NCBI GenBank assembly: GCA_021613375.1
Contig: CM038717.1
Span: forward strand, 36,235,199 to 36,299,198
Direction of reading: 5' to 3'
DNA: 64,000 bases
Source of the DNA: Megaleporinus macrocephalus
Taxonomy: Eukaryota > Chordata > Actinopteri > Characiformes > Anostomidae
Under the pieces are notes generated by a model that saw only the letters and a list, made by a program, of their open reading frames with translations, was not told the origin of the DNA and did no database searches. Shown piece by piece: positions 1 through 61,429 of the stretch. How positions within the stretch are numbered: position 1 is the stretch's first letter; every line of letters starts with the position of its first letter. The position numbers and the translations under genes are program-made.

Positions 1-48130
<48,130 letters not shown>

Positions 48131-49145
48131 CCTCTCCGACCGACCCTAACTGTCCGCTACCCTCCTGAGGCCAAAGGTCAGAGGTCATGCTGGGGACCTG
48201 AATGTAGCGTGTCTCTCTAATCAACCTCCCCACTGTGATGGTAGAACGCCAGCTGGACCGTGAAGGTTCCTACTCCAAACACAGGCTAGCAGTCCAGGGG
48301 CACACCTTCGGCAGCGGTCTCCCCGGCAACGCCTTCACCCCTGACGACAATCGCCCCGGTTACAAGGGTACAACATGAAGGAAAAGATGAAGCGCACTTT
48401 AGCAGCGGACCAACCTCCTCTAGATTTCTTACTCTTTTCCCCCGCCCCACCTTTTCACCTCCAGCTCTCGTTCTCTTTGATATGCTGTTCTACAGGACTG
48501 TTTTATACAATCGCTCCGTACGAACTGATAGTGTAACACATTTTATGAAAAGGACGCAGTCGGACCTAAAACACGTAAGCAGATGTGGAGAGAGTGATAT
48601 AAGGTGATCGCCCGACGTGCTCAGGAAGGAGGAGTGAGTGTTGGTGACAAGTGAAGCTTGATACTTACTTTTTTTTTTCCTCAAAGAAATATTTATTTTT
48701 AAATTCCAGCCATTCCTTTTACATTTCTATCGAGACTCTAAAGAAACGGATGATTAGGCAAGCTGTCATTACAGAGTGACGTTCTTCTGACCTCTTGAGT
48801 CGTGTTGTCCTTCTGCAGTCAGCGTCATGCCCATATATGGAAATCCGAGTCTATACAGATTTAGCTGAGGGGAAAATAAAGGAATTTTTTTCCGAATCTC
48901 TGCCGAGGCATCTCGTGATCCACGAAAATGTTCAAAAGCCGCCACGTGTGCTGTTTTCTCCGAATGTCACTGGATTAGCACTGCAGCTCTCAATTACCTT
49001 TCTACCAATTACTCCACTGAGCATTCAGGTAGGAAATCTTTTTTGCTTTATTAAAGAGAAATAATAAATATAGCAAAGAAATAAGAATAAAAATAAATAC
49101 AGGCTCCCTTTGATACCTCATTATCTATCGTATGTCATTTTACCA
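48131..49145 (+). other. pde8b: pde8b 3' UTR, proximal part
   Basis: This follows the TGA directly with no splice signal. A cluster of AATAAA hexamers at 48875-48880, 49063-49068 and 49086-49097 is the nearest candidate for polyadenylation, giving a 3' UTR of roughly 0.75-1 kb. Confidence 0.55.
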
Positions 49146-49356
49146 TAGGACTGTGTATTGGCAAAAACCTGGTGATACAATACGTATTGTGATACAGCGG
49201 TCACGATTTTTGATTTTTGAAAAATTGAAACTGGATTACAACACTGCCATCTAGTGGTCAGAGTAAACGCAACACACAATGATTCAATGATACGATACAA
49301 CATCACTAAACATAATATTGCGATATTTAATAATTCGACATTTTCTTACAGCCCTA
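49146..49356 (+). mobile_element. MITE with TAGGACTGTGTATTGGC end, copy 2
   Basis: The + strand counterpart of 16296-16677: TAGGACTGTGTATTGGCAAA, ACCTGGTGATACAATACGTA and, at the other end, TTTTCTTACAGCCCTA. It is shorter than copy 1. The flanking octamers do not match. Confidence 0.65.
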
Positions 49357-50088
49357 TAATAAGTCAGAAAGCCGTAAGCCAGCAAGCCGTGTCCAGTGTG
49401 GTGGCTAACCCTTTAAAGCTGTTTTATCTGTTCTTCAGTAATAATGTCTCTGTGCTTGTAATATGTAAAGACTTTGATCTAACGAGCTGCTAATTTTAAC
49501 AAGAATACCAACGAAGAGAAGTGTTTGATGTTTTATCTTCGCCCAGTAGCATAATAGTATATAATAGTGTTGGAGGTTAACATCACACTTGTAGTATATT
49601 ATTATTACGCTACACTCATTTTGGCTGCATAGTTCAAAAGGACCCAGTGACATTCAGGCATTCGGAGAAAACACAAGAGCTTTCTGTTTACCACAGCAGA
49701 GATTCCTGGGAACGCCATTCATTCTTCCAATAGGGAACCCCGGAACCAATTCCCAGTGTAGGCCTGACGCCGACTGCAGACGACATGACTCACTGCAGTA
49801 GTGTTCGATAAGGAAGCGTTCAGCGGTCGGGGCGTTTCCTGCTGGACGGCTTCGGCAGGGATGTGATTCTTCGCGGATCACAGATTAGATGGCGTTAGAT
49901 CATTCCCACACAGCGTTACCTGTCCACAGCCCGGCGCCGGGAATTCAATCAGGCCTAAAGCGTTTGGGTCTGCTTGTGCGAAGAAAGCCCCTCAGTGTTT
50001 TCCTGAAGGCTGCGTGTACTTCTGCATCTTCCTCCAGGGGGCGTCCACGATCATTCCAGAACTTTCTCTAGGCTAAAGACTCACGCTT

Positions 50089-50124
<36 letters not shown>

Positions 50125-50834
50125 CTATATCAGGGCTCAAAGGATGCATGTGGAACCAATAATAGAAATATCAAAGATTGCTGTAGATTTCCGAGCACTT
50201 TCCACAGAAACTGTATTTATGACACTTACTGTAACGCTGAGAGCGAAGCTGGCTGGTTTGTGAGTTTGTTTGTTTGTTTGTATGCGTGACGAGAGACCAG
50301 ATTGTATTTATTTTCCGCTCTGAAGCTTCATCCCCTCATTCCCACCATGGAGAGGGGCCAGATGGAGCTTCTCTGTTTCTGGCAGCAGTGAGTCTGTCTC
50401 TGGTAGATTGAAACAGTGTTAGTGTTTGAAGAGAGCCATGACTGTTAAGGTGCACACGTCCAGTACCGTTCACATATACTGTATAAACACACAAAACACT
50501 ATTATTGAAAACAGACAAAGTCCGTTTACTAGTAGGCGGCAAGTGTTCGCTCTCTCGCTCTCAATAAGTCTATACCATTTAGTCTTCCTTGCTTTAGTCA
50601 GAGCGACGCCTCTCTCTTTTCTGTTCGTCTTATTTTCTGTACGACTGGCTGCCCTGCAAGCCTATGGCACAATCACAGTGTTACCGGTGACCTACTAGTA
50701 GAGGCATTTTCTCTGTTTTGAGAATATGGTTTTGTAATAAGCTAAACATTCCCATGTGCTTTATATGTTATATTTTAATAGTATGGGACATGCACACTAC
50801 ATTAAGGCACTTTTATTGCTTGAATTATTGATTT
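49357..50834. other. pde8b 3' UTR or intergenic sequence
   Basis: Contains a (CT)n run at 50091-50120. I recognise no exon or named element. Confidence 0.4.
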
Positions 50835-51500
50835 TGTATAACAAAATAATGACGTATTACATCATAATATCAGCTGAGTATTTTTTTGTACTTATTTTCC
50901 TGAAAAATCGACTTAGCATCACAAAATAGTGTTGATTTAGTATCGCAAGACTTATTGTCTCAAAATATTGACTTAGTATTTTTTTTAAAATGACCCTGAA
51001 ATATCACTTTTTTGTCACTTTTTTTAAATTATGGACTTTGTATCACAAAAATTACCTCAAAATATTGACTTACTGTTTTTAAAAATCATATTTTCTTGAA
51101 AAAAATCAACTGAGCATAGTATTGCAAGATTTATTGTGTCAAAATATTGACTTAGTATTTTGAAAGAAATGACTTGAAATATTGAAATAACGGATTGTCT
51201 CAAGATTTTGAGATGCAACTCTAAAATAACGATTATTTAATTTCTAGAATGTAATGAATTTCAACAATATCGGACTTGTATGCTTTATTAAGTCACAAAA
51301 GTCACTTATTTATTTGTAATATTGACTTTGCATGAGTAAATAATGACTTATTACATCAAAATATTGACTTATTTTCTTGAAAAAAATCAACTTATCATCA
51401 CAAAATACTTATAGTCCCAAGATATTTTGAAGGAAATGACATATCTCTAAAAATATTAAAACAGCTGATTTCCTCAAGATTTTGAGATGCGACGCCAAAA
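50835..51500 (+). repeat. AT-rich degenerate tandem repeat
   Basis: Phrases such as AAAATATTGACTTAGTATTT, CTTGAAAAAAATCAACTTA and CAAGATTTTGAGATGCAAC recur at irregular 40-60 bp intervals. It appears to be an old minisatellite. Confidence 0.6.
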
Positions 51501-54500
51501 TAACTTTATTTAATTTCAAGAACGTGATGAATTATTTCAGGATAATAAATAATCGAGTGATTGCTTGTGTTTTGAGAAGACGAGTCTGACACGCTGCTGC
51601 CAGTAACGGAGAAGAAAGCGTCGCCGTCGGGCTTCCGGCTCGTTCGGCGATGAGCGTACGTGAAAGTGTGGGGTTCCGTTTTTAAACAGCGTCTCATTAA
51701 CACAACAGCAAACAAAGGCCAGATCACTGTCATAGCACACTTCACAGTCCTCCAGCAGAGACAGAGAGTGTGTGTGTGGGAGAGAGACCCCCAGCTTCCA
51801 GAGTTTCCATAGCAACCTGTCCACGTGAGAGCGAGTGGGGGGTGAAGTCTGTTAGGTGTTGTTTCAGTGTGTTCAGCGGTTCTGTTTGATCCAGTAATGA
51901 TGATGATCCACCAGCGCTGTGAGCACCTACACGTCAGTAAGGGGCGCTGTAGGGTTCTCACCTGCTTCTACACCCAGTGTTAGTCTCCCACCGTCTGGAG
52001 AGTGTGTAGATCCTCCATACCGTATACCCACATCACTCGTTACTGCATCACTGGACGTCCACAGCAGCAGATGAGAAGTCGCTGATGTCGCCTCACGCCT
52101 CACTGTTTACAAGTTCACAAGTCCCTCTTCCTATTTTGAGGAATACTATCGGGAATAGAAGCAAAACAGTGGAACGAACAGTTCAGCGAGCAGAAGCTGG
52201 GGACCTCCGACCACCGTGGACCCCTGCAGTTCACTGCATCATAGTTAAGATCACACACTCTCTTTAAAACCCACCGCCACTTTATCGCCCGCTAGTGTGA
52301 ACGTACGCTCACAGCACAGTGAACAGATATACAGATCTAACAGAAGTGATAAAGTCTGAAGTACTTATTTCTTATATGGTCACAGGGTTGGGAGACAACA
52401 GGTGTAGTTTTATTGATAACGTGCTAAGCCACATTGGGCCGACAGCAGGCGATGTGTTGAACGTGTGCGATATGTTTGCAGTTGAGACACAGTGAAGCAA
52501 TCGGTCCACTTTTTGGGGGCAACACTGAATAAACGCAACAGGTATCTGAATTTCAGGTAGGGCTGATTATCTCTCAGTGGTGTTGTGTGTTGTGGAGCAT
52601 GTATCCCAGACTTTACTCCTCTGACCCCCACACAGTCCAGTCATGACAGCCTGATTTTAAACCGCGAACATCAAACATTTATAATCCTAATATAATATAT
52701 GGTTGCTGTCCAAAGAAAACTATGTATTTCAATTTTTAACAATAATTATTTTTCTAGATCATTTGAACATGAGTGATGATGAATGGACCAATAGAAATGC
52801 TCCAAAAAAGCTTGCTAGAGTTGCTATTTTGGGAATACTTGTATTTCATTGGACAGCGACTATAAATATATATACACACACATACATATATATGTGTGTG
52901 TGTTCATTTTTGTACTCACACATAACTAGTTGAGTTGTATCTCAGAAAGTTTAGGGTTTACTCCAGTTCCAAGAGTTAATTACAGACGATCTCGATTCCA
53001 GAAACCGAGACACAGAGAATGAACATTCGGAGAGCTACTGTACCTGATTCTCATGTCAGCCCCTTCAGCTGAGTCGATGTTTTCACTTATTAAATTTGTC
53101 CACTATATGTAAAGTCAACCCTACCAGTGTTTTAGGATCCACTCCCAGACATATGATCTGAAGTACTGTTTGTTTATAAGAAAGTCTAGCAGAGTCTGTT
53201 TACACCGTGCATCTGATTTGTGTTCGGATTGCATGTGGATCAGTCTTTGACAGTATTTCGTTTACACTTTCCTTTAAATTGCATCTCCAAACGTACTTTC
53301 AACAAACGTACCGTATCTGTTTTACTTGGTTTACCGTTTTCCCACAACAAGCCGAGCTCAGCTTGGAATCCTTCTTGAGCTGGAGTAAGAGACGGCTGTC
53401 GGTCTGGAGAACTCCAGCCTCGCGAATCCTTCGTCTTGCATTTCATTGTTTATTCTTTTGTCTGCCGGTCAGCACTCGGCACACACGTTTCCACACGTCA
53501 CCATATACGAACAACTTATACGCCTTCCATTTACATTTGTCCTTACTGTGCTCAGATCAGTCTCGGATCCTCCAAACGTGGTGACGTGACTGGAATCCAA
53601 TCACACCTGGCTGTTCACGCAGTCTTCATGCATCTCCAAAAACATGACGCTGCACAGCGTAAGCAGGTTCAGGTTGTTGGACGTAAGCTGGGCTCACTGT
53701 TAAATGAAAACATTGACTGTTTTCTTCTCAGGGACTCCGTGGGGTCTCATTTATCAGAGCTCAAGAACCACAAGCATGCTCTAGAAAACTGCCGTCTATC
53801 AAACATGTGCACATCTGTACGCAGTGAACAGCGTTAATCTCCAACTGCTTACTTTCACACAGCCTGGCTCATTTACATAAAGACACGCCCCTAAAAGGCT
53901 GTGTGTGATTAACATCTTCCCCAGAGGTCGATAGAAAGCTACGTTGAAAATTCCGTGTTGAGCGTGCAAAAATTACTTAATATTAAATGTTAAATCATTT
54001 TTACTTAAAGCTATGTGAATTTGTATTGGCCGCAATTTATTTTCTCCAAATTCAAATGAAAATTTACTGTTTTACATTTCATGCTTACTTCTATGAGTAT
54101 TGATTACACTTGTTCTTGTTTACACTGAATTACAAATATAGAAATTGTGGATTTATAGCTGAAATGCCAAAAAAAGCCAAAGCTTCAGCCAATTCAGTCA
54201 CTGTTTACATCATCAACAATAATCAATCTTTAGATGTTATATTTATACGTTATATTTCACAGTAAACCTAAATCAGCTCTTCATCTACACACTGTAAACG
54301 GGAGAACACAACAAAAGTCGACATGAAACGTTCTCTCTTTTTTACCGTGATGGAAAAATAGTTTCTGTTCATCCAGAGTTGTATTTTTCTTGCTTTCGAT
54401 TCAGAGTAATTGTTTTTTAGGTTACGTTGACGAAACTTTTTTTGTGGTATATGAGTCACCAGTCATTTCCTGAGATGCACCGAAACAGCTGTTATTGCAC

Positions 54501-54900
54501 ATTAATGGAAAGAAGAGATCAGCTGCAGTTACACTCTTCTACCACCAGTGGGTTTCAGCTGAACTGAACTGATAAATGAGATCCATTAAAGCACAAGTTA
54601 ATTCCTAAGTATCTGGAGCAGCTAAGCCATGACGTAACGCACTCAAACAAAAGTCATTTGCCTGCTTTACAGTCACATCCCCTTCTAATTACTCTACAGT
54701 ACATACATTCGCTTCTGATCAAGATAAACACGCAATTCAACTGTTTTTCCATGATGTAAACGGAAGCCAGAGCCATTAGCTTAAACGTTGTGTGCTTGTT
54801 TGTCCTCTCACCTAACTCTCTTATCCTAACTACAGAAGTTGAGTCTCACAGAGAGAGTTGAGCATCAAGTGACACAGACAATATCTGTGCTCTTGTCTCC
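51501..54900. other. no recognised gene
   Basis: Mostly unique-looking sequence. Open frames (51506-51961 -, 53207-53584 +, 53436-53837 +) lack recognisable domains and splice partners. A short (TATACA)-type tract lies at 52866-52905. Confidence 0.4.
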
Positions 54901-55044
54901 CTCTAGTGGTACATGGTAGGACTTACACCTAGTCTCTCTGTTGGAAGAGCCTCCAAAACATTAGCTGAGAAAGAACTCCAAGCATGCATGTACCCGTCAC
55001 TAAGGACGTTAGTTCATGGAACATCTCAATTGCCTGATTTACAG

Positions 55045-55560
55045 AACTGTGCAAAAGTCAGAGACCATTCATTTTATGTCCAGTCAAAACAGCCATTAAG
55101 AACAAGAGAGATACGTCTGAAGGGATTTGGTACAAGATACTCCATCAAGGAAGATGAGTTGGAACTCCTGACAATCACCTGATGGATCACTACGGCACTT
55201 TCATCTTTGAGATCTAGGAGAACATCAAGCTCCACTCTTGCTTCAGATCTTACAAACATCCACAGGTGTTTCTGTCAATCCTTACACTATGAGAAGACAC
55301 GCGCTATGAGAAGACACGCGCTACTCATCTGAAAGGATGAGTAGCTGTTCAAGAAGCACCTCGTTGAGAAAAGATGTTCCCAGTGACGATTCCCAGACTG
55401 ACCGCCCCAGCGTCCAGAACCTCAACATCACTGAATGTGTTTGGGGTTATTCGGATGGTGAGAAACAGAAAATCACAGCTAAACCAGCTTCTAAGACTGA
55501 ACTTTGGAGTACTGATCTGTGAAACATCTGATGAGGGTCATGTGTAATGCCAGTCTTTTT
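55045..55560 (+). pseudogene. Tc1/mariner-type transposon remnant
   Basis: CAGAACTGTGCAAAAGTCAGAGACC resembles a mariner-like terminal sequence (55043-55067). Downstream, SQTDRPSVQNLNITECVWGY with DGEKQKITAKPASKTELW corresponds to the QSPDLNIIExVWDYL region of a Tc1 transposase, with the catalytic Glu kept. The middle of the transposase is gone and the N-terminal part is full of stops. A 19-bp direct duplication (55272-55321, GAGAAGACACGCGCTA-type) lies inside. Confidence 0.65.
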
Positions 55561-57594
55561 CCTGACCGTGGAAAGTGAATGAGTGGTCTCAGACTGTCGC
55601 AGAGTATCGTATGTCCTAATAGATAATTCTCACACAGAGAGCAGAGCGTCTGCAGTTCAGTTCACACCGCTGAAGTGTTTGTCTGTACACGTCTGTACAG
55701 TCTTTGAGGTGCCTTACGGTTCATTATCCTCCTCTAGCTGGTGGCCAGGGGGTTCCTATGAAGACCCTGTGGTCTAGTTTCATTCACTTAGGCTTGAACC
55801 AGCCAGCAGAACAAAGCCATAGAACTTTTACTATTACAGAACTTGAGAGTATGTGTAACTACTAGACCTGTTTAGAAGATCGTTGTAGAGTTGGGTGATA
55901 GTCATATTTGCATTTCTTGTACTGATGATACTTTTCAGACGTTGCTGATAGTGTTATAGCAGTCGAAAGCCAGACATCTGACTCTAGTTCTACTTAGTGT
56001 GCAGAAGAACAGGCTACTTTTTCATCTACTACCTGCTAAAGTCTCCAAAGAAAACTTAAAAACGTGACACTGTGATGTGATCGTCTCCTGTTACTCCAGA
56101 TAAGAGAACAGTGTTACACAAACATCCTAACTAAACGTCCTAAATACTGTTTTAACTTTAGGAAAAGCATCAACAGTGACCTAGCTACTCTTTGAACCTT
56201 CCTTTTCTTTCCATTGTTCACCATGACTTACCTTACATTTTCCTTTATTTCCATACATGCTTTCAGTTTGTATATGTTTTCTCGGTTTTAGATCTTTGTT
56301 GTAGAACTCCCAGACACTGTAGACGTGATCTCCACCATCCCGTTATCACCTTTGTGTGTTAATATTGATGAAAAAACTTCTCAGATGAATTTTACACTGA
56401 TGGTGGTCAAATGTTTAGGAAACGAAAACTGAGCTTAACAGTGAGGCTCTGATAAACAGCCCATCTCAGCACCATCTTAATAATCCTGAGGTCCAGTTTA
56501 GATAAGTTGAGGTTTTTATATATTTTTTTTGTATCTGCTTATTAGGTTTATTAAGGTTAAGTTTAACTTGAGATTTAGCTTAGCTTGACTGGTCAGATCT
56601 TAAAACGAAAATATAAGAAGTTCCTGTGTTACAGCCTCCGCATTGTAACTCACTCGTGTTTAGCAGGCTGGACTTTCTCCACAAGGGGGCGATATTAGCA
56701 AGTAGCTTTTGCTGCTTTAAAACAGTGGTGCTTTGCGTCAGTGACAATACACAGATAATTCTTTCTCAACAGTCTCTACAAACAACGAATCATCAGCATA
56801 TTTTCATCCTTACACCATATAACTCTAATCTGTATGTAGATTATTTCAAATGGACAGCATGGATTGGAACAAAAACAAAATGTTACATTTGTAACTGTGA
56901 TCTGTAATTTAGAGCCACTTTGATTTTTAACAGCGGACTCAGTACCGCCCACCACAGCATCGCGTTATTATCAGCAAACCCACATTTTTTGTGTCTGGCT
57001 TACGGTTTTGAGCAATCTGGATCACTTACACTGCCATCTTGAGTCACTTCTTTATTTATTCAGTTATTCAACAAGTGTTCAATTCAGATATTCTCAGTAT
57101 TTAACCAGCGATCAATGGTATTAAATCAGTTTCCTTTGGTTTTTAAATACTGTCACAGGTTATTATTACTAAAAATGTGCTACAGCAATTATTACAATCA
57201 TAACTTGATTCACTTGTAAACATTTAGATTTAACAGAATATGTACCGAGTCCCCACTTTGTATGTCGTTACTGTCCCCTGCTGGACGTGACTGTGTGTGT
57301 GTGAATAGTATATATTACCCAGATGATCCGAGCGAGTCCAGACTCCAGACTTTAGATACTTGCCTTAATCTCTTCAAACATAGTTCTAATGTACAGACTC
57401 TCTTTCTCATACATGGACACAAAGACTACCTACTGCCCTGCACCAACACCTTTCAGCTATCTGAGTTTACCTGACATCTGTGTTGTGTGCACTAATATGT
57501 GAAGTGTGTATATCTGTGTGTGTGTGTGTGTGTGTGTGTATACGGTGCTGTAATGAGGATGACTGATAGACGATAAGAATATGTCCATGTCATA
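55561..57594. other. no recognised gene
   Basis: AT-rich sequence with a (TG)n tract at 57517-57539 and no supported exon. Confidence 0.4.
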
Positions 57595-58469
57595 TAGGGC
57601 TGGCCTGAACAACGTCTTTGAATACTCATCAGTATATTTTCCAAATACTGGTAAACCTCCTTTGAAACAATCACAGTTATGTTTCATAATTAACCACAAC
57701 TTTAGATATGCTTTTACTGCAGTTCCAAACGAATCCAGTAGGTGGCTACAGTGTAGTAGTAGTGCAGGCTGAAGCCCAGCTGCCCTCGCCTTGTTACGTC
57801 CCCTTTGAAGCCGCAGCTGTAGCCTTTTGGGTCCAACGCAGCCCCAACAGTGAGGCTAATCTTAACTCTGTTAGCACCAAAATCGCTCTGAAGCGAGGTC
57901 ACGTGGATCCCTGAACTGAACCAGCTGTCATTTATTTACTGTTGATGTTATCCTTGAAGTAACGTTCATATATCTGTTTAAAGCATTGCCTGATTGTACT
58001 TGTGGACTACGTTACAGTTGGTGGAAGTAGACACTGTAGATACGCCCAAAAAGACTGACCGAGTGGCAGCGTTAGGGTTCATGTTTTGCTTAAAATCAGT
58101 GAAATATTTGGCAACGTTCAGTTCTGTTCCTATTCTGTGTACCTGTAATGTTTTAAAAGCCTCCATGATGATCTTGCTTCCTAGAAACGAAAGAACAAAC
58201 CCAGCTTTCTGTATAAGAGGAAACACCACCAACCAAGTTTAGTTGTAACGTTGTAGATTTGGTAGAGTTCAACTAAGAAATATCAAACATCACGACAAAC
58301 ACCACAAGAATTTACAAGTCAGTTTCTCCATTTCCCCTAATGCCACTTAGGCTGACCGAGAGGGCTCATTCCATCAGATATGTGACCATCAGTGCATCCC
58401 CTCTATAAAGAATCATACGCCAACGTGAAAAACAGATGAGTGGGTATTGAAGTTCTTGGGCCAGCCCTA
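57595..58469 (+). mobile_element. hAT-like MITE (TAGGGCTGGCC ends)
   Basis: The ends TAGGGCTGGCCTGAAC and GTTCTTGGGCCAGCCCTA are inverted repeats. The flanks ATGTCATA (57587-57594) and GTTTCATA (58470-58477) match at 6 of 8 positions, consistent with an aged 8-bp target duplication. The 875-bp interior has no transposase. The TTTGAATACT...CCAAATACTGG sequence near the left end is typical of this fish family. Confidence 0.7.
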
Positions 58470-58612
58470 GTTTCATAGCTTTAACTGCTCCAGTATTCAC
58501 TGCTGCCATCTGGAGGTGGATGGATGGATTCCTGAGAATGTTAACATGGAGGCCATGTGTTTATCTGTCACTGTTTATCTTGTTCACTGTTTATCATCTG
58601 CTTGGTTTTTAT

Positions 58613-58615
<3 letters not shown>

Positions 58616-58651
<36 letters not shown>

Positions 58652-58652
58652 G
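58616..58652. repeat. (ATT)n microsatellite
   Basis: About twelve ATT triplets. Confidence 0.95.
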
Positions 58653-59248
58653 GTTGTGTCGGGCAGGACAGGCGCGTAACAGTACTGTAATTTGAACTGT
58701 AATTTTATTTTTTAGATGAAACTACTGTGAGTTCATCTGATTGTGGGGAACTTTACCACCAGAGGGCGCTTAAGGATCCATTTAACCCACTGGTCAGTAC
58801 AGAGTGGGGATTTTTGGACCTGAATGTTCATTTCCTGCCCTACCTGGTGTCGAGATGCGTCGATTAGTGTTTTTTTTTTTCTGTTGAGGACGGATATGAA
58901 CGTACGGGTCGAGTGTCTGTGCCAATCGCTGTATTTTTACACTGATCTTTAGGAGCAGGAACGATAGTATTTGCATAAATGTATATAAGCTATATTTTTT
59001 AATATAAACAAGAACAACAACTATATTGCGGGCAGAAGAGCGGCGACGCTGCCGACCACATGTTTTCGTTGTTTTTTTTGTTGGGGGGGGGTTTATTATT
59101 TTGTTTTTAATCTTCTTTGTCTGTTGTATAAAAGAAACACCTGTACGTCCTGCTTTCGGTTTTCATTTCCGTCTGTCTGAGGACCCACTGTTGTTTTAGA
59201 GGAGCCGCTCCCGGTTTTCAAACATGACACGTTGTATTTGTGAAACAC

Positions 59249-59275
59249 ATTAAAAGAAACTTGCAATAATCTTTT
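59249..59275 (+). terminator. pde8b: candidate distal polyadenylation site (ATTAAA)
   Basis: ATTAAA at 59249-59254 is followed within 20 bp by a run resembling a cleavage site and then CTTTTCTCTC. The preceding 250 bp (T-rich, GTATAAAAGAAACACCTGTA) look like the end of a transcript. If used by pde8b, the 3' UTR would be about 11 kb. The proximal cluster near 48.9-49.1 kb is the alternative. Confidence 0.35.
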
Positions 59276-59398
59276 CTCTCATGCGGCTCTGCACGAGGCA
59301 GGCTTTAATCGGTGGCAGTTCACACTGTTCACAAACACATTAAAACCAGTTCACATTCAAGTGGAGATGAAAATGTGCAAATGAGCTTTTTTTTTTTT

Positions 59399-60866
59399 TT
59401 TTAAAGGGCCCATAATCTGCAGCCGTCTCGTATCTTATAGGTCTGCTGTTTATGCCTGTGTGTTGTGTTTTTCATTCTTTTCTACATGACCACCTCCAAT
59501 CTCTCTTTATCCCATAGGGGGCTCATTCAGATGAGAGTTTATCTCTTCACTCACTGAGAGACCGGCCACACGTTCTCGCATGAATGGTCATCAAGACCCA
59601 CCACTGTAGATGAGCACAGATTTAAAAGATTTAAGGTAAACAGTCTCTGAAAGACTCCACATGTGCAGAGATGAACTAAAACAAAAAAGAAAGAGCTGTG
59701 GCTGTGCTTCTGTGAGAAGATATGAAAAACGAAGACCTAATGAAAAAGATGATGTGCTCGTTAAACACTCTTTTTAAATTTTATTTAAAAAGCTAACAGA
59801 ACCACCAAACCTGACAAGGTGCCCCCGACAACCACTCAACCACTCTTCTAACTCCGTCTTAGTATGTAAATAACGTTAAACCCACCTCCTTGTATCTGAT
59901 ATCAGCTCCACTGACCATATAGGAGCACTTTGTAGATGGATCTGCATCTGATTGACCCTTCTTTAATGGTCAGGACCCCCATAGAGCGTGTACTATGAGG
60001 GAGGTGGATAATTCTTAGCACTGCAGTGACACCGACATTATAGTGGTGTGTGTTGTGCGGGTGTGAGTGGATTAGACACGGCAGGGCTGCTGCTGGAGTG
60101 TTTAAACACCTCAGAGTCACTGCTGGACTAGGAATCATCTACCAACCAAAACTATCCAGACAGCAGTGTCCTGTGGGCGGCGTCCTGTGTCCACTGATGA
60201 TGAAGGACTAGAGGAACACAAACTGTGCAGCAGCAGATGAGCTACTGTCTCTGACTTTACATCTACAAGGTGGACCAGCAAGTAGTAGGAGTGTCTAATA
60301 GAGTGGACAGTGAGTGGACGCATTCACTCACACCAGCACAACACACACACTAACACACCACCACCACGTCAGTGTCACTGCAGTGCTGAGAATGACCCAC
60401 CACCCAAATGTGGGGGTCCTAGCCATAAAGAGTAGAGTAAAAGGGGATAAACTATGTATACAGAGAATCAGATGAACTACAGTCTGTAAGTGGAGCTCCT
60501 ATATGGTCAGTGGAGCTGATACACTGGACAGTGAGTGTAGATAGAAGGAGGTGGGATTAATGTTATGGCTGATCGGTGTGTATATACATACACTGGATAG
60601 TCAAAAGCAACTCTACATGCCAACCAGTTATCAACTGTTTATCCATTCAGTCTCCATCGTCTGCAGCTAATATTACTAATAAGCAAGCCCCCACATTGTG
60701 TGTCCTCCATGATTATCTTCCTGGCAGACACTAATCACATGTCCAGTGCCGTGCTCTACGTCAGCATACCAGAAGAATGAAGTGAGCAGGTGTAAACGGG
60801 GGTTGAGAACTGTTTATACGTCACACTGAGCAAATACAGTCCTGCTTCATATGGGCCCTTTAAAAC
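59399..60866. mobile_element. TTAA-bounded MITE interrupted by the palindromic element
   Basis: Left end TTAAAGGGCCCATA (59401-59414 region) and right end TATGGGCCCTTTAA (near 60847-60861) are perfect inverted repeats whose outermost four bases read TTAA. Between them sits the complete palindromic element (59855-60582), which therefore inserted later. Confidence 0.6.
59855..60582. mobile_element. complete palindromic 'GACCATATAGGAGCAC' element
   Basis: The inner arms TATCAGCTCCACTGACCATA (from 59900) and TATGGTCAGTGGAGCTGATA (to 60521) are exact inverses, and outer arms with CCACCTCCTT and AAGGAGGTGG extend them. The right end reads AATGTTATGGCTGATCGGTG. The whole element can fold back on itself. 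The fragments at 4950, 14335, 23279 and 27405 are partial copies. It contains no protein-coding frame. Confidence 0.8.
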
Positions 60867-61411
60867 AACTCAAATATCTCAGAACATGTGTGACTCTCAA
60901 TCTGTTCACACAATCACTTTACACCAACACAGCAACACATCCGCACAGAGATCCACACACTTCAAATATAAATTAAAACCTATATAAAATGATTTGCTTA
61001 AAAACGCTTGCCGCACGGGCACTATATTTAAAAAATAATAATAATAAAACTTTCAGTTAAAACTCGGCCCAAAACTCGAAGACAGGCAAATACTGGTTGT
61101 GTAAGGCAGGAGTCGTATCCTGATCCAGGATCAGAATGTGTTCACTGTCAGTTCAGTCAGTGCTGGACAGGTCAATACTCATCAGGACATACGAGCAAAA
61201 AGAAAAATATGAATCATTCTGGTACATCTGACTCACGGCTGACATCATCTCTACTATTTGTACCCTTCAATTTTACATTTATTCATCATATCAAATACAT
61301 TTATACAGAGTTGAGCCCAAACGTAGCCCTTCAGCCAACACATGTTTAAAGTTCTGCTTCTTTAGTTTTAGTGCTGGAGCTAGGAAACTAATTTACACTT
61401 GTTTATGTTTG
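60867..61411. other. intergenic spacer between pde8b and wdr41
   Basis: No element recognised. An ATAATAATAATAAAAC tract lies near 61030. Confidence 0.4.
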
Positions 61412-61429
61412 TTTATTGACTTGTTTATT
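61412..61429 (-). terminator. wdr41: candidate wdr41 polyadenylation signals
   Basis: Two AATAAA hexamers on the - strand (complement of TTTATT at 61412-61417 and 61424-61429) lie about 1.5 kb after the wdr41 stop. Another lies near 61277. Which one is used cannot be decided from sequence. Confidence 0.35.

Noticed and set aside
51506..51961. 151-codon - strand frame
   Set aside because: Low-complexity His/Thr-rich sequence without homology that I can recognise. A second frame overlaps it on the same strand.
53207..53837. Two overlapping + strand frames of 125 and 133 codons
   Set aside because: No recognisable domain, repeat structure or splice sites. The length is within chance for this composition.
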